From Lysobacter sp. (lineage in GTDB: Bacteria > Pseudomonadota > Gammaproteobacteria > Xanthomonadales > Xanthomonadaceae): DNA of 64,000 nt. Below are positions 25,022-33,759 of this stretch, piece after piece. The number at the start of each line of letters is the position of its first letter. The stretch's first letter is position 1. The notes beneath the pieces were generated by a model, which was given only the letters and a program-made list of their open reading frames with translations, made no database searches and was not told the origin of the DNA. The stretch spans positions 157,178-221,177 of the forward strand of contig DAHUXS010000021.1 in assembly GCA_027306995.1 (NCBI GenBank), written 5' to 3'. The translations under genes and the position numbers were made by a program.

Positions 25022-25711
25022 TCAAACCTCGGCTGGATCGAAATAACGGCGCGACAATCCGGCACGACCCGGATAGAACTTGAACCAGTCGCGAGACTGG
25101 TCGATGGTCGCAGCAACCGCAGGATGATCCATCAATCGTTCCAGGTACGCCGACAGATGGGCATGTTCCGGGGAGAGCGGGACATAGGTGACGGCATAGA
25201 ACAAGGCAGGCGCCGCCGAGCAATCGGCCATGCTGAAAGCGTCTCCAGCCATCCACGTGCGCCCGGCGAGGTGGCGTTCAAGGATCGCATAGCTGCGCTC
25301 CAACAGATCGCTGGCCCGGGCGATGGTGTCCGGGTCGCGTTTGTCTTCTGCTTTCAGCAGGTCAGCGGTATGTGCCTGCATCGGCGTCATCACGTACTGG
25401 TCGAAGAAGCGATCCCATAGCCGCACGTCGAGCGCGGAATCGAAATCATCGGGAATGAGTCGTACACCCTGTTGCGCGTGATGGCGCTGCAGGTATTCGA
25501 TGATGATGCTGGTCTCCGGGACCGTGTGGCCGCCATCCACGAGCAGTGGCATCTTGCCGATCGGCCAGAGGGCGTAATAGGCGCTGCGCTGGGCGGAGTC
25601 CGCAAGATCGAGCAACTGCTTGCGGGCATCGATTCCGAGCGCATCGATCGCGATCGTGACCTTCCAGCAATAGGACGAGAGCGGGTGGTAGTGCAGGACG
25701 AGCTCGGACAT
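25022..25711 (-). CDS. Glutathione S-transferase family protein
   Basis: Product of 229 residues with an N-terminal thioredoxin-like domain (HYHPLSSYCWKVTIAI), a glutathione-binding VPETSIIIEYLQRH and an all-helical C-terminal domain containing GDAFSMADCSAAPALFY. The Ser/Cys near residues 12-15 could be catalytic. It begins with ATG after GAGG (5 bp spacing). First gene of an operon with ArsR and SRPBCC genes, suggesting inducible detoxification. The substrate is unknown. Confidence 0.9.
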   Translation of the reverse strand: MSELVLHYHPLSSYCWKVTIAIDALGIDARKQLLDLADSAQRSAYYALWPIGKMPLLVDGGHTVPETSIIIEYLQRHHAQQGVRLIPDDFDSALDVRLWDRFFDQYVMTPMQAHTADLLKAEDKRDPDTIARASDLLERSYAILERHLAGRTWMAGDAFSMADCSAAPALFYAVTYVPLSPEHAHLSAYLERLMDHPAVAATIDQSRDWFKFYPGRAGLSRRYFDPAEV

Positions 25712-25720
25712 GGCGGCCTC

Positions 25721-25746
25721 AATACTTTCCGTATTGGGAAAGTATT
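25721..25746. promoter_or_regulatory. Operator-like inverted repeat at GST-ArsR operon
   Basis: AATACTTTCC, six bases, then GGAAAGTATT is a perfect 10-bp inverted repeat. It overlaps the -10 region and ends 10 bp before the GST start codon, ideal for repression by the ArsR protein encoded next door. Confidence 0.65.
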
Positions 25747-25770
25747 ATTCCCGACCAGGTGGATTGTCAA
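25742..25770 (-). promoter_or_regulatory. Promoter of the GST-ArsR-SRPBCC operon
   Basis: Minus-strand TTGACA, 17 bp, TAATAC. The -35 is perfect and the -10 matches 3/6. The -10 lies in the inverted repeat, and the -35 overlaps the end of the upstream LysR gene. Confidence 0.55.
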
Positions 25771-26705
25771 GCGTGGACGGGCCGGGCATCAGCCATTGGT
25801 CCATCCATGCCGCGATCCCATTCCGGCGCTTCGCCGAAACGTTCGACCAGGAAATCCAGGAACATCCGCACCGACAGCGGCATCTGCTTGCGCGAGAGAT
25901 ACACGCCGTGGATTCCCATTTCATCCAGCGTGTAATCCGGCAATACGGCGACCAACTCGCCGCTGCGCAACATCGGGGCGACCAGGTATGTCGGCAGGAA
26001 ACCGATGCCGGCGCCTTCGCGCACGGCCTGCGCGAGCAACGTCGCGTCGTTGCCGCTGATTGGCCCCTTGACCGCCACGCTGGTCGCCTGTCCATCCTTG
26101 TAGAGCTGCCACAAGCTGCGGCCGACATAGTGGTGGCTCAGGCAGGCGTGTGCGGCGAGATCCTGCGGTTCGCGCGGCGTGCCGCGTCGCACCAGGTATT
26201 CGGGAGATGCGCAGATCACCGACCGACACACGCTGATGCGTCGCGAGATCAGGCCCGGTTCGAGTGCGCGTGCAATGCGGATGGCGACATCGACACGCTC
26301 TTCCACCAGATTCATGGCGCGATCGGCGAGCACCACGTCGATCGATATGCCCGGATAGCGATGCACGAAATCGACGACTGCCGACGCCAGGTGGCTCAGG
26401 CCGAACGAGGTGCTGCAGGTGACGCGGATCTGCCCGTGTGGCATGCCGTCGCTGTCGAGCGAATACTGCAATTCCTGGCCGATCGCAAGCATCCGCCGGC
26501 AATGTTCGAGTGCCTGTTCGCCGGCGGGCGTGAGGCTGATGCGGCGTGTCGTGCGGTGCAGGACGCGTGCGCCCAGCCATTCCTCGAGTGCGGAGAGATA
26601 GCGGGTCACCATGGCCCGGGACATGTCGAGGGCGTCCGCTGCAGAGGTCAGGCTGCCGCGCTCGGCCACCTCCACGAACACCGTCATTGCAGTCATTCGA
26701 TCCAT
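25767..26705 (-). CDS. LysR-family transcriptional regulator
   Basis: Product of 312 residues. The N-terminal helix-turn-helix is GSLTSAADALDMSRAMVTRYLSALE, followed by a linker helix and an effector domain (VTCSTSFGLSHLASAVVDFVHRYPGI, VREGAGIGFLPTYL, FLDFLVERFGE). It is divergent from the MBL-fold lipoprotein gene across ~107 bp, the usual arrangement for a LysR target. A GCAA-N7-TTGC dyad in that gap is a plausible operator. The effector is unknown. Confidence 0.93.
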   Translation of the reverse strand: MDRMTAMTVFVEVAERGSLTSAADALDMSRAMVTRYLSALEEWLGARVLHRTTRRISLTPAGEQALEHCRRMLAIGQELQYSLDSDGMPHGQIRVTCSTSFGLSHLASAVVDFVHRYPGISIDVVLADRAMNLVEERVDVAIRIARALEPGLISRRISVCRSVICASPEYLVRRGTPREPQDLAAHACLSHHYVGRSLWQLYKDGQATSVAVKGPISGNDATLLAQAVREGAGIGFLPTYLVAPMLRSGELVAVLPDYTLDEMGIHGVYLSRKQMPLSVRMFLDFLVERFGEAPEWDRGMDGPMADARPVHA

Positions 26706-26718
26706 TTGTTCGATTTAA

Positions 26719-26733
26719 GCAACAATTATTTGC
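26719..26733. promoter_or_regulatory. Possible LysR operator in the divergent LysR/MBL gap
   Basis: GCAACAATTATTTGC is an interrupted dyad (GCAA-N7-TTGC) with an AT-rich centre, located 14 bp from the LysR start and upstream of the MBL gene. It fits the loose T-N11-A pattern of LysR sites. No second site was identified. Confidence 0.35.
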
Positions 26734-26812
26734 AATATACACGGTTTTTCGGACTGATTCGCTCAACTATCGTGTCGGCACAGAAGTTCCCGTTATCGCC
26801 ATGGAGATCGTC

Positions 26813-27733
26813 ATGTTCCGTTCCCTGCTCACCATCGCCTGCTCCGCCGCATTGGCTTTCGGCTTCACGGCTTGCGAGCGCAATTCCTCGGCGCCTGTTT
26901 CCGCATCCGCGCCACAGCCAGTCGCAGCCGCCCTGCAGACGCAGGTCTACAACCCGGGGGCGCAAGGCATCTTCCCGGTGACATCGGTGCTGGTCACGGG
27001 TCCGCGTGATGCGGTGCTTATCGACGCGCAGTTCTCCACGGCCGATGCCGCCAAGCTGGTCGACATGATCAAGGCTTCGGGAAAGCACCTGACCACGATC
27101 TACATCAGCCACGGCGATCCCGACTACTACTTCGGCCTGGAAACGCTGAAGGCGGCTTTCCCGGATGCCAGGATCGTCGCGACACCGCAAACCGTCGCGC
27201 ATATCGAGCAAACGCGTGCAGGCAAGCTCGCTTATTGGTCGAAGCCGCTAGGCGCGGGTGCGCCGAAACAGACGATCGTGCCGGATGTGTTGCAAGGTGA
27301 TCGCATCGATCTGGACGGACAGTCGTTGCAGATCATCGGACTGGATGGCGCGACACCCGATCGCACGTTTGTCTGGATTCCGTCGACGCGCACGGTGTTG
27401 GGCGGCATTCCGGCGATGGCTGGCGAGCATGTGTGGATGGCCGATACGCAGACGCCACAATCGCATGCCGACTGGCTGGCGACCCTGGATCGCATCGCCG
27501 CATTGAAGCCGCAGGCCGTGATTCCGGGTCATTTCGCCCCCGGTGCCCCGCAGAACCTGGAGGCGGTGAAATTCACTGGGGATTACATTCGCGCCTATGA
27601 CGAGGAAGCGGCAAAGGCGAAGAATTCCGCCGAACTTGTCGCGGCGATGCAAAAGCGCTATCCCAACCTGGCCGGTGAACAATCGCTGCAGTTGAGCGCG
27701 AAAGTCAGCAAGGGTGAAATGAAGTGGCCATGA
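26813..27733 (+). CDS. MBL-fold metallo-hydrolase-like lipoprotein with altered metal motif
   Basis: I choose ATG 26813, which has GGAG 6 bp upstream; the ATG at 26801 lacks one. The product has ~306 residues. The N-terminal signal ends ALAFGFTACE, a probable lipobox Cys, so it is likely a periplasm-facing lipoprotein. The metallo-beta-lactamase fold is seen in VLIDAQFST, the motif region and PGHFAPGAP. The usual HxHxDH is replaced by SHGDPDYYFG, so at least two His ligands are absent. Activity may be altered. Divergent from a LysR gene. Confidence 0.82.
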   Translation: MFRSLLTIACSAALAFGFTACERNSSAPVSASAPQPVAAALQTQVYNPGAQGIFPVTSVLVTGPRDAVLIDAQFSTADAAKLVDMIKASGKHLTTIYISHGDPDYYFGLETLKAAFPDARIVATPQTVAHIEQTRAGKLAYWSKPLGAGAPKQTIVPDVLQGDRIDLDGQSLQIIGLDGATPDRTFVWIPSTRTVLGGIPAMAGEHVWMADTQTPQSHADWLATLDRIAALKPQAVIPGHFAPGAPQNLEAVKFTGDYIRAYDEEAAKAKNSAELVAAMQKRYPNLAGEQSLQLSAKVSKGEMKWP

Positions 27734-27792
27734 CGGTTGCGCGATGATCCGATTGCGAGTGTCGGCGCGCCAGATGTCGCCCTGATCGACCT

Positions 27793-28011
27793 CTACTTTG
27801 CGCCATCTTCTTTTTGCGTCGTGCGGCGATGAATCCGAGGGCCGGCAGGCGCGGCAGCTTCCGGTTTCGGTTCCGGAACCGGTTCGATTGAAGGCGATGG
27901 CGGATCAGGATTCGTGCGCGCCATGCGTTTGCGCGCGTCCTTCTCTTCCTGCTTGCGCTTCTTCTCCAGCTCGCGCAGTCGCTTTTCGAAGGGATAGTTG
28001 GGCTTGGCCAA
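27793..28011 (-). CDS. Small basic, coiled protein (KPNYPFEKR-type)
   Basis: I place the start at TTG 28009-28011, with GGAG 9 bp upstream, giving MAKPNYPFEKRLRELEKKRK and 72 residues. The AKPNY.FEKR opening followed by a charged helix is a recurrent small proteobacterial protein. No ATG is available near this conserved start. The tail is Pro/Ala-rich (PPSPSIEPVPEPKPEAAAPA). Function unknown, possibly nucleic-acid binding. It lies 19 bp after the 28031-28276 gene. Confidence 0.65.
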   Translation of the reverse strand: MAKPNYPFEKRLRELEKKRKQEEKDARKRMARTNPDPPSPSIEPVPEPKPEAAAPAGPRIHRRTTQKEDGAK

Positions 28012-28030
28012 AACAGGGATCTCCGTTCGG

Positions 28031-28276
28031 TTACGAGCGATGACGCGATGGAGTGGGCCTGGCGGGTGCGGGTGACGAGGCTGCCGGGTCGATGTTGATC
28101 CGTTGCAGGGTACGGGTCGTGCCCAATACTTCGATCTTGCCGCCGGCATCGCGGAAGGCTTCCAGGTCTTTCGCGATCATCTCGTGGGTCAGCGGAGTGC
28201 GATCGCTGGCCTTGCGCGTGGTGAACAAGACGTCGGACGTTCTGCCCGCAGGGGGCGATTTATTGGTACGAGGCAT
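28031..28276 (-). CDS. Small hypothetical protein
   Basis: Product of 81 residues from ATG 28276 (MPRTNKSPPAGRTSDVLF), with GAGG 6 bp before it; a second ATG lies four codons upstream. The middle (TPLTHEMIAKDLEAFRDAGGKIEVLGTTRTLQRI) looks like a helix plus a beta hairpin. The ends are basic and Pro-rich. I do not recognise the family. Probably co-transcribed with the next small gene. Confidence 0.55.
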   Translation of the reverse strand: MPRTNKSPPAGRTSDVLFTTRKASDRTPLTHEMIAKDLEAFRDAGGKIEVLGTTRTLQRINIDPAASSPAPARPTPSRHRS

Positions 28277-28439
28277 GCATGTCCTCATGCAAGTGCGGCG
28301 AGGAGGGTTTTGTCGTCACGTGCTGTCGTGCAAACGCTCCCGGAAGGGGGCGTCACTCTCGACAAAAAAGATGGTGGTGCGTGGAAGGGCCAGACAGGCG
28401 ACGATCGAATGTGTCGGGCTGGGCGTGTAGACGCACAAT

Positions 28440-28458
28440 GCGTAGGAGCATCCTACGC
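28440..28458. repeat. Perfect hairpin upstream of LytS-type kinase gene
   Basis: GCGTAGGA-GCA-TCCTACGC, an 8-bp perfect stem with a 3-nt loop, about 100 bp before the kinase start. It has no T-run. The remaining ~280-bp gap shows nothing else that I can name. It could be an operator or an RNA structure. Confidence 0.4.
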
Positions 28459-28559
28459 GCATTTGCCCTGCCTTGCCGGGGTCCACTTCATCCCGCCTAA
28501 GTCTCCGTTCGTCCCAGCAACGGCATCGATGGCCTGTGGTGTGGCTACACTCGGTCGCG

Positions 28560-29666
28560 ATGAACGTGGCATCCCACCCAGATCCGACAGACACCCACGC
28601 GAAGGACGAAGCGACGTTCCTTCCCAGAACGTTGGCGGCGCTGTGGGCGGTGTTCTGGCTGCTGATGATCTGCGTGGCGCTTCAGGATGCGTTCCGCAAT
28701 TCGGGCGTCCGTTGGTGGGAACCCATCCTGTGGGAAGGGAGTTCTGCACTCGTCGCCACAGGGTGGATGCTGTTCGCGGTGCGGACACGTGCGCGTCATG
28801 CGCGCTATCTCGATCGACCGCTGCTTTGGTTCGGCACTTATCTGCTCTGGTTGCCGTTGATCATCATCACCTGGCTAGCGGTGGTGTATCCGATCAGGCA
28901 TGCGGTCTATGCCGCCGCGGGGCTCACCTACGCGCACCCGGGCTGGGGCCTGGTCGTGGCGTACGAGAGCGTCAAGCTGACGATTTTCACCGGCTTGTGG
29001 CTCGGCATCCTGTTCGGCATCGATTCCCATGGGCAATGGCAACTCCAGCGCCAGCGCCTGTTGCGAATGCACAAGGCGCTGGCCGAGGCGCAACTCGCGC
29101 AACTGCAGGGGCAGCTGCGGCCGCACTTCCTGTTCAATGCGCTCAACACCGTCTCCGCCCTGATGCATACGGATGTCGAGCGGGCCGATCGCATGATCGC
29201 GACGCTCGGAGACCTGCTGCGGATCAGCCTGCGTACGAACGGCAACGAAATGACGCCGCTTGCCGAAGAGCTCCGCACGCTCGAGCTGTATGCGGACATC
29301 ATGTGCGAGCGGTTCCGGGATCGCGTCACCGTCAGTTGGCACACGGAAGCGGCGCTTGCGGAAAGTCCTGTACCGGCGTTGTTGTTGCAGCCCCTGCTTG
29401 AAAATGCGTTCAGGCACGGGGTCGAGCCCAACGTGGCAAAGGTATACATCGAGATCCGCGCCCGTCGCGACAACGATGCGTTGGAAGTCGTCGTGCACAA
29501 CACCGGATCCATGCTTGCGCCGGAACACCATGAGGGCATCGGGCTGCGCAATTGCCGTGAACGGTTGGGCATCATCTATGGCGATGCGGCATCGCTATCG
29601 ATCCGCAACGAGGGCGGAGGTGTTGCCGCATGCGTCCGGATACAGCTGTCGGAGACCATTCGATGA
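28560..29666 (+). CDS. LytS/AlgZ-type sensor histidine kinase
   Basis: Start is ATG 28560 (MNVASHPDPTDTHAKDE); the track frame is longer. The product has 368 residues. About four TM helices in the first 170 residues are followed by a His_kinase domain with LRPHFLFNALNTVSALMH, where the His is the phospho-acceptor, and an ATPase domain with LLLQPLLENAFRHGVEP and GIGLRNCRERLGIIYG. The stop overlaps the LytTR regulator start (ATGA). Signal unknown. Confidence 0.92.
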   Translation: MNVASHPDPTDTHAKDEATFLPRTLAALWAVFWLLMICVALQDAFRNSGVRWWEPILWEGSSALVATGWMLFAVRTRARHARYLDRPLLWFGTYLLWLPLIIITWLAVVYPIRHAVYAAAGLTYAHPGWGLVVAYESVKLTIFTGLWLGILFGIDSHGQWQLQRQRLLRMHKALAEAQLAQLQGQLRPHFLFNALNTVSALMHTDVERADRMIATLGDLLRISLRTNGNEMTPLAEELRTLELYADIMCERFRDRVTVSWHTEAALAESPVPALLLQPLLENAFRHGVEPNVAKVYIEIRARRDNDALEVVVHNTGSMLAPEHHEGIGLRNCRERLGIIYGDAASLSIRNEGGGVAACVRIQLSETIR

Positions 29667-30403
29667 TTCGCGTCGTCATTGCCGACGATGAAACCCCGGC
29701 GCGCGAGAAGCTCGAGCGTTGGCTGGCGGAGCAAGCGGACATGACGGTCGTTGCTTCGGTCGAGGACGGATTGTCCGCGGCGCAGGACATCGAACGACTC
29801 CATCCGGATGTCGCCTTCCTCGATGTGCAAATGTCGGCGCTGTCCGGGCTCCAGGTGGCCGCGCAGCTTGAGCCGTCAAGTGCGCCGCTCATCGTCTTCG
29901 TCACCGCCTTCGACGCGCATGCGGTGAAGGCCTTCGATCTCAATGCCGTCGATTACCTGCTCAAGCCCTACGACCACGAACGGTTTGCCAATGCGGTGCA
30001 GCGCGTGCGCGAGCGCCTGCGTTCCCATGAGACCGGCGCGGCAGCGGTGGCGGTCGGGCGAGCGCGATCGCCAGGTTGCGAGCGCTTGCTGGTGCCGGAC
30101 CGCGACCGACTCCAGCTGATCGAAACCGCATCCATCGAATGGCTGGAAGCCGACGGCAACTACGTCCATGTGCACACTGCCGGACGCGCCTATCTGTTGC
30201 GGCGGACGTTGCAGGACCTGTTGTCCCAGCTCGGCGACCAGCGCTTCATGCGGATACACAGATCGACGGCGGTCAATCTCGGCTGCATCGCATCGTTGGC
30301 CCCGCTCTTCAAGGGCGACTACGAACTGTATCTGCACAACGGCCGTGCGCTGCGGCTCAGCCGTCGTTATCGCGAGGCCTTGTTCGCTCGCATGGGCCAG
30401 TAA
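29663..30403 (+). CDS. LytTR-family response regulator
   Basis: Product of 246 residues from ATG 29663. The receiver domain has IADDETPAREKLE, phospho-acceptor Asp in VAFLDVQMSALSG and YLLKPYDHERF. The C-terminal LytTR DNA-binding domain has IEWLEADGNYVHVHTAGRAYLLRRTL and RFMRIHRSTAVNL. It forms a pair with the overlapping kinase. The acyltransferase gene starts 104 bp downstream and is a plausible target or operon member. Confidence 0.94.
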   Translation: MIRVVIADDETPAREKLERWLAEQADMTVVASVEDGLSAAQDIERLHPDVAFLDVQMSALSGLQVAAQLEPSSAPLIVFVTAFDAHAVKAFDLNAVDYLLKPYDHERFANAVQRVRERLRSHETGAAAVAVGRARSPGCERLLVPDRDRLQLIETASIEWLEADGNYVHVHTAGRAYLLRRTLQDLLSQLGDQRFMRIHRSTAVNLGCIASLAPLFKGDYELYLHNGRALRLSRRYREALFARMGQ

Positions 30404-30507
30404 CGTCCGACTCGCCACGGCCTGGGCTCCATCCGTCACAAACCTGCTGGCAGCCGACTCTTGTTGGGCCAGGCTCCAGGTCATTGCCGGAGCAGGAGAC
30501 TGGGAGC

Positions 30508-31674
30508 ATGCAGGTTGCCGATGAACGAAAGGAGCGCTACGACTTCCTCGACTGGTTGCGGGTCATCGCGATCTTCGTCCTGTTCTTTTTCCACACGGGA
30601 ATGATCTTCGTCGGCTGGGGTTGGCATGTCGTCAACCAGCAGACCATTCCCTCCCTGCGATGGCCGATGGATATCGCCCATCGCCTGCGCATGCCACTGT
30701 TGTTCGTCATCTCCGGCGCCGGCATGTGGTTCGCATTGCAGCGGCGCGGGGTCGCGCGATTTCTAAAGGAACGCACGGTCAAGCTGCTGCTGCCGTTGGT
30801 GGTCGGCATGTTCCTGGTGGTGCCGCCGCAGATCTACTACGAGCGACTGCAGCGCGGACAGTGGAGTGGGGGCTATGCGGAGTTCTACGTCACGCATGTG
30901 CTGAAGTTCATTCCGTATCCGATGGGCGATTTCAGCTGGCACCACCTGTGGTTCATCCTGTATCTCTACGTGTATGTCCTGTTGCTGCTGCCGGGGATGC
31001 TGTGGTGGAAGCGCGTCCGGCCGAACATCGCCCCGGGCGCATGGCTATGCCTGCTCGGGCTTCCCCTTGGCATCAACGAAGCGCTGCTGAAATCCGTATT
31101 CCCGGAGGCGCATACCCTCGTCAATGATTGGTACATCTTCAACCACTACCTGCTGCTGACGATCTACGGATATCTGCTGGCGTCCATGCCTGGTGTCTGG
31201 AAATGGATGGCCGGGTTCCGCCGCTGGTCGCTGTTCGCTGGGCTCGCGTCCATCGCCCTGTTGATCACGATGTTCAATACCGGCGTCGTCGCGCACGATT
31301 CGGTGGCCGACGCCGTCGGGGCCAATATCTTCACCTGGCTGTCAATGATGGCGTTCATGGGCTACGGATATCGCTACCTGTCATTCACGAATCCACTGCT
31401 GGTCTGGACGAGGGAAGCCAGCTACCCGTTCTACATCCTGCACCAGACGGTGATCGTCGCGATCGGGTACTACATCGTCCAGACTGCGTGGACGCCCTGG
31501 ACGAAGTACTTCGTCGTCCTGGCTCTCAGCATGGGCGCGTGCCTGGTCCTCTATGAAGGATGCGTGCGGAGGTTCGCGGTATTGCGCCTGGTCTTCGGGA
31601 TGAAGCTGCGATCCACGCGTCCCCAGCCCGTTTCGATTCCGATTGCGCATGGGGCACGCGAAGACGTCCAGTAG
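30508..31674 (+). CDS. Acyltransferase family 3 membrane protein
   Basis: Product of 388 residues from ATG 30508, with AGGAG and GGGAG before it. There are ten or so TM helices. The opening YDFLDWLRVIAIFVLFFFHTGM has the conserved Arg and His of acyltransferase-3 proteins, and FRMPLLFVISG-like LRMPLLFVISGAGMWF and SYPFYILHQTVIV are typical. Family members O-acylate polysaccharides, glucans or lipids using cytoplasmic acyl-CoA. It resembles the OpgC-like branch. The acceptor is unknown. Confidence 0.9.
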   Translation: MQVADERKERYDFLDWLRVIAIFVLFFFHTGMIFVGWGWHVVNQQTIPSLRWPMDIAHRLRMPLLFVISGAGMWFALQRRGVARFLKERTVKLLLPLVVGMFLVVPPQIYYERLQRGQWSGGYAEFYVTHVLKFIPYPMGDFSWHHLWFILYLYVYVLLLLPGMLWWKRVRPNIAPGAWLCLLGLPLGINEALLKSVFPEAHTLVNDWYIFNHYLLLTIYGYLLASMPGVWKWMAGFRRWSLFAGLASIALLITMFNTGVVAHDSVADAVGANIFTWLSMMAFMGYGYRYLSFTNPLLVWTREASYPFYILHQTVIVAIGYYIVQTAWTPWTKYFVVLALSMGACLVLYEGCVRRFAVLRLVFGMKLRSTRPQPVSIPIAHGAREDVQ

Positions 31675-31726
31675 ATTCGTTCAGGGGCTGCAGGCATGAT
31701 GGTGCGATCCCACGAGGAGCGCGCGC

Positions 31727-32743
31727 ATGCAGCTTGGAATGATCGGCCTCGGCCGGATGGGTTCGAACATGGTGCGTCGCCTCTTGGCAGGCGGACACCA
31801 GTGCGTCGCGTACGACAGGTCTCCCGATGCGGTGCAAACGGTCGTCAAGGAAGGCGCGACGGGCACCGCATCGTTGGGCGAATTCGTGCAGGCATTGGCA
31901 ACGCCGCGCGCCATCTGGCTGATGGTGCCGGCGGGCGTGGTCGACGAGACCATCGCCGACCTGCTGCCCCGTCTCGAACCGGGCGATATCCTGATCGATG
32001 GCGGCAATTCGTATTACATCGACGACATCCGTCGCGCCAATGCATTGGCGGCGCAAGGCATCCACTACGTCGATGCCGGCACCAGTGGCGGGGTCTGGGG
32101 ATTGGAGCGCGGTTATTGCCTGATGATCGGCGGCGAGACGGACGTGGTGAAGCATCTCGATGCGATCTTCGCGACGCTGGCGCCGGGGCGCGGCGATATC
32201 GCCCGCACCGCAGGCCGCGAGCATGCGGGCGGCACCGCCGAGGACGGGTATCTGCATTGCGGTCCCAGTGGCGCCGGACACTTCGTCAAGATGGTGCATA
32301 ACGGCATCGAATACGGCTTGATGGCGGCCTATGCGGAAGGCCTGGCGATTCTCAAGGGCGCCAATATCGGCAATACGAGTGGCACGGTTGATGCCGAGAC
32401 AACCCCGCTGCGCGATCCCGAACACTATCGATACGATTTGAACCTGGCCGACATCACCGAAGTCTGGCGCCGTGGCAGCGTCGTCACGTCATGGCTGCTG
32501 GATCTTTCGGCGGCGGCGCTGATGAAGGATCCGGGGTTGTCGAAGTTTGCCGGCCGGGTTTCGGATTCCGGGGAAGGCCGCTGGACGGTCAAGGCCGCCA
32601 TCGATGAGGGCGTGCCCGCGCATGTCCTGTCATCGGCGCTCTACGAGCGTTTCAGTTCGCGTGGCAATGCGGACTTCGCGGACAAGCTGCTGTCGGCGAT
32701 GCGCTACGAGTTCGGTGGACACGTCGAAAAGCCCGCGGGGTGA
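31727..32743 (+). CDS. gnd: 6-phosphogluconate dehydrogenase, decarboxylating (short form)
   Basis: Product of 338 residues. The Rossmann motif is [14 protein letters not shown], followed by [30 protein letters not shown] and the catalytic region [19 protein letters not shown] with Lys. The length fits the short, probably NAD-preferring bacterial type (YqeC-like) rather than the ~470-residue E. coli Gnd. It converts 6-phosphogluconate to ribulose 5-phosphate plus CO2. Apparently monocistronic, convergent with an AraC gene. Confidence 0.9.
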   Translation: MQLGMIGLGRMGSNMVRRLLAGGHQCVAYDRSPDAVQTVVKEGATGTASLGEFVQALATPRAIWLMVPAGVVDETIADLLPRLEPGDILIDGGNSYYIDDIRRANALAAQGIHYVDAGTSGGVWGLERGYCLMIGGETDVVKHLDAIFATLAPGRGDIARTAGREHAGGTAEDGYLHCGPSGAGHFVKMVHNGIEYGLMAAYAEGLAILKGANIGNTSGTVDAETTPLRDPEHYRYDLNLADITEVWRRGSVVTSWLLDLSAAALMKDPGLSKFAGRVSDSGEGRWTVKAAIDEGVPAHVLSSALYERFSSRGNADFADKLLSAMRYEFGGHVEKPAG

Positions 32744-32761
32744 TGGCCGATCGGCATTCAC
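32740..32761. terminator. Imperfect palindrome between convergent gnd and AraC genes
   Basis: GTGATGGCCGATCGGCATTCAC matches itself in reverse complement at 9 of 11 positions per arm and covers both stop codons' neighbourhood. No T-run on either side. It could act as a weak bidirectional terminator. Confidence 0.3.
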
Positions 32762-33678
32762 CGACGCTTGCGCGATGCGGCGCGATAGTCGGTGGGCGCT
32801 GATCCGAATTGCCGCTTGAATGCGCGGCTGAAGGCGGGCTCGGAGTCGTAACCTGCGCGCTGTGCGATTTGCGAGATGCGCAACTTCGTGGAAGTCAGCA
32901 TGTCCGCTGCCAGGTGCATGCGCCAGCGTGTCAGGTAACGCATCGGGGGTTCGCCCAGCGTTTCGACGAAACGTTGCGACAGGCCGGAGCGCGATTGGTT
33001 CAATTCGCTTGCCAATCTGGCGACGCTCCAGTCTTTCCCGGGTTGTGCATGCAACAACGCCAGCGCGCGACCGACCACGGCGTCATCCAGCGCCCGGGCG
33101 AGGCCGCCGGCTTGCGGCGATGCAGTCACCAGCCAGTGTCGCAGCGACCACACGAACAACAGGTCCACCAGTCGCGACAGCATCACCGAACTGCCCAGCC
33201 ACGGCTGGTCGGCTTCCCGCCGGATCGCTGCCAATGTCACGGACAGCCATTCTTTCGGCGTATCCGGGAAGGCCGCAGGCGGCTCCGCCGCATTCGCGAC
33301 ATGCAGCAGTGCGGGCAGGGCATTCGCCAACAATATTCCACCGACGCCTTCGAAACGGAACTCGCATGTGGTGATCTGCGGTCGCGCAATGTCATTGCCT
33401 GCGCATTCCAACCGGTGCGAGCCGCCTTGTGGCAGGAGCACCAGGTCTCCCGGTTCAAGCACGATGCCACGACGTTCGCCTGCGATGTGCAGGCGACATG
33501 GTGCGTGTTCGATGAAATGAAAGCGTGGCGAGGCGTGCGGAAATTCCAGCAATTGACCGGCATGCAATGCACGGCTGGTGGTGTTGCCGCCGCGAATTCG
33601 TGCGGACTCGAAGATGTCGAAGAACGCATCGGCATCGCGCATCACCTGGATTTCTTCCCTGTTCTGGCGTTTTGGCAT
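32758..33678 (-). CDS. AraC-family transcriptional regulator
   Basis: Product of 306 residues. The N-terminal cupin-like sensor (FHFIEHAPCRLHIAGERRGIVLEPGDLVLLP) is followed by a C-terminal AraC domain with two helix-turn-helix units: WSVARLASELNQSRSGLSQRF and LRISQIAQRAGYDSEPAFSRAFKR. It is divergent from an alpha/beta hydrolase gene across ~80 bp, so that gene is the obvious candidate target. The inducer is unknown. Confidence 0.92.
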   Translation of the reverse strand: MPKRQNREEIQVMRDADAFFDIFESARIRGGNTTSRALHAGQLLEFPHASPRFHFIEHAPCRLHIAGERRGIVLEPGDLVLLPQGGSHRLECAGNDIARPQITTCEFRFEGVGGILLANALPALLHVANAAEPPAAFPDTPKEWLSVTLAAIRREADQPWLGSSVMLSRLVDLLFVWSLRHWLVTASPQAGGLARALDDAVVGRALALLHAQPGKDWSVARLASELNQSRSGLSQRFVETLGEPPMRYLTRWRMHLAADMLTSTKLRISQIAQRAGYDSEPAFSRAFKRQFGSAPTDYRAASRKRR

Positions 33679-33759
33679 GGCAATCCGGTGTTTGGGTCAA
33701 TCCGGCGTCACGAAGCGGTTGTACAGTTCCCGCCACGTCCCTTCAAGCAGGAGTGAGCG

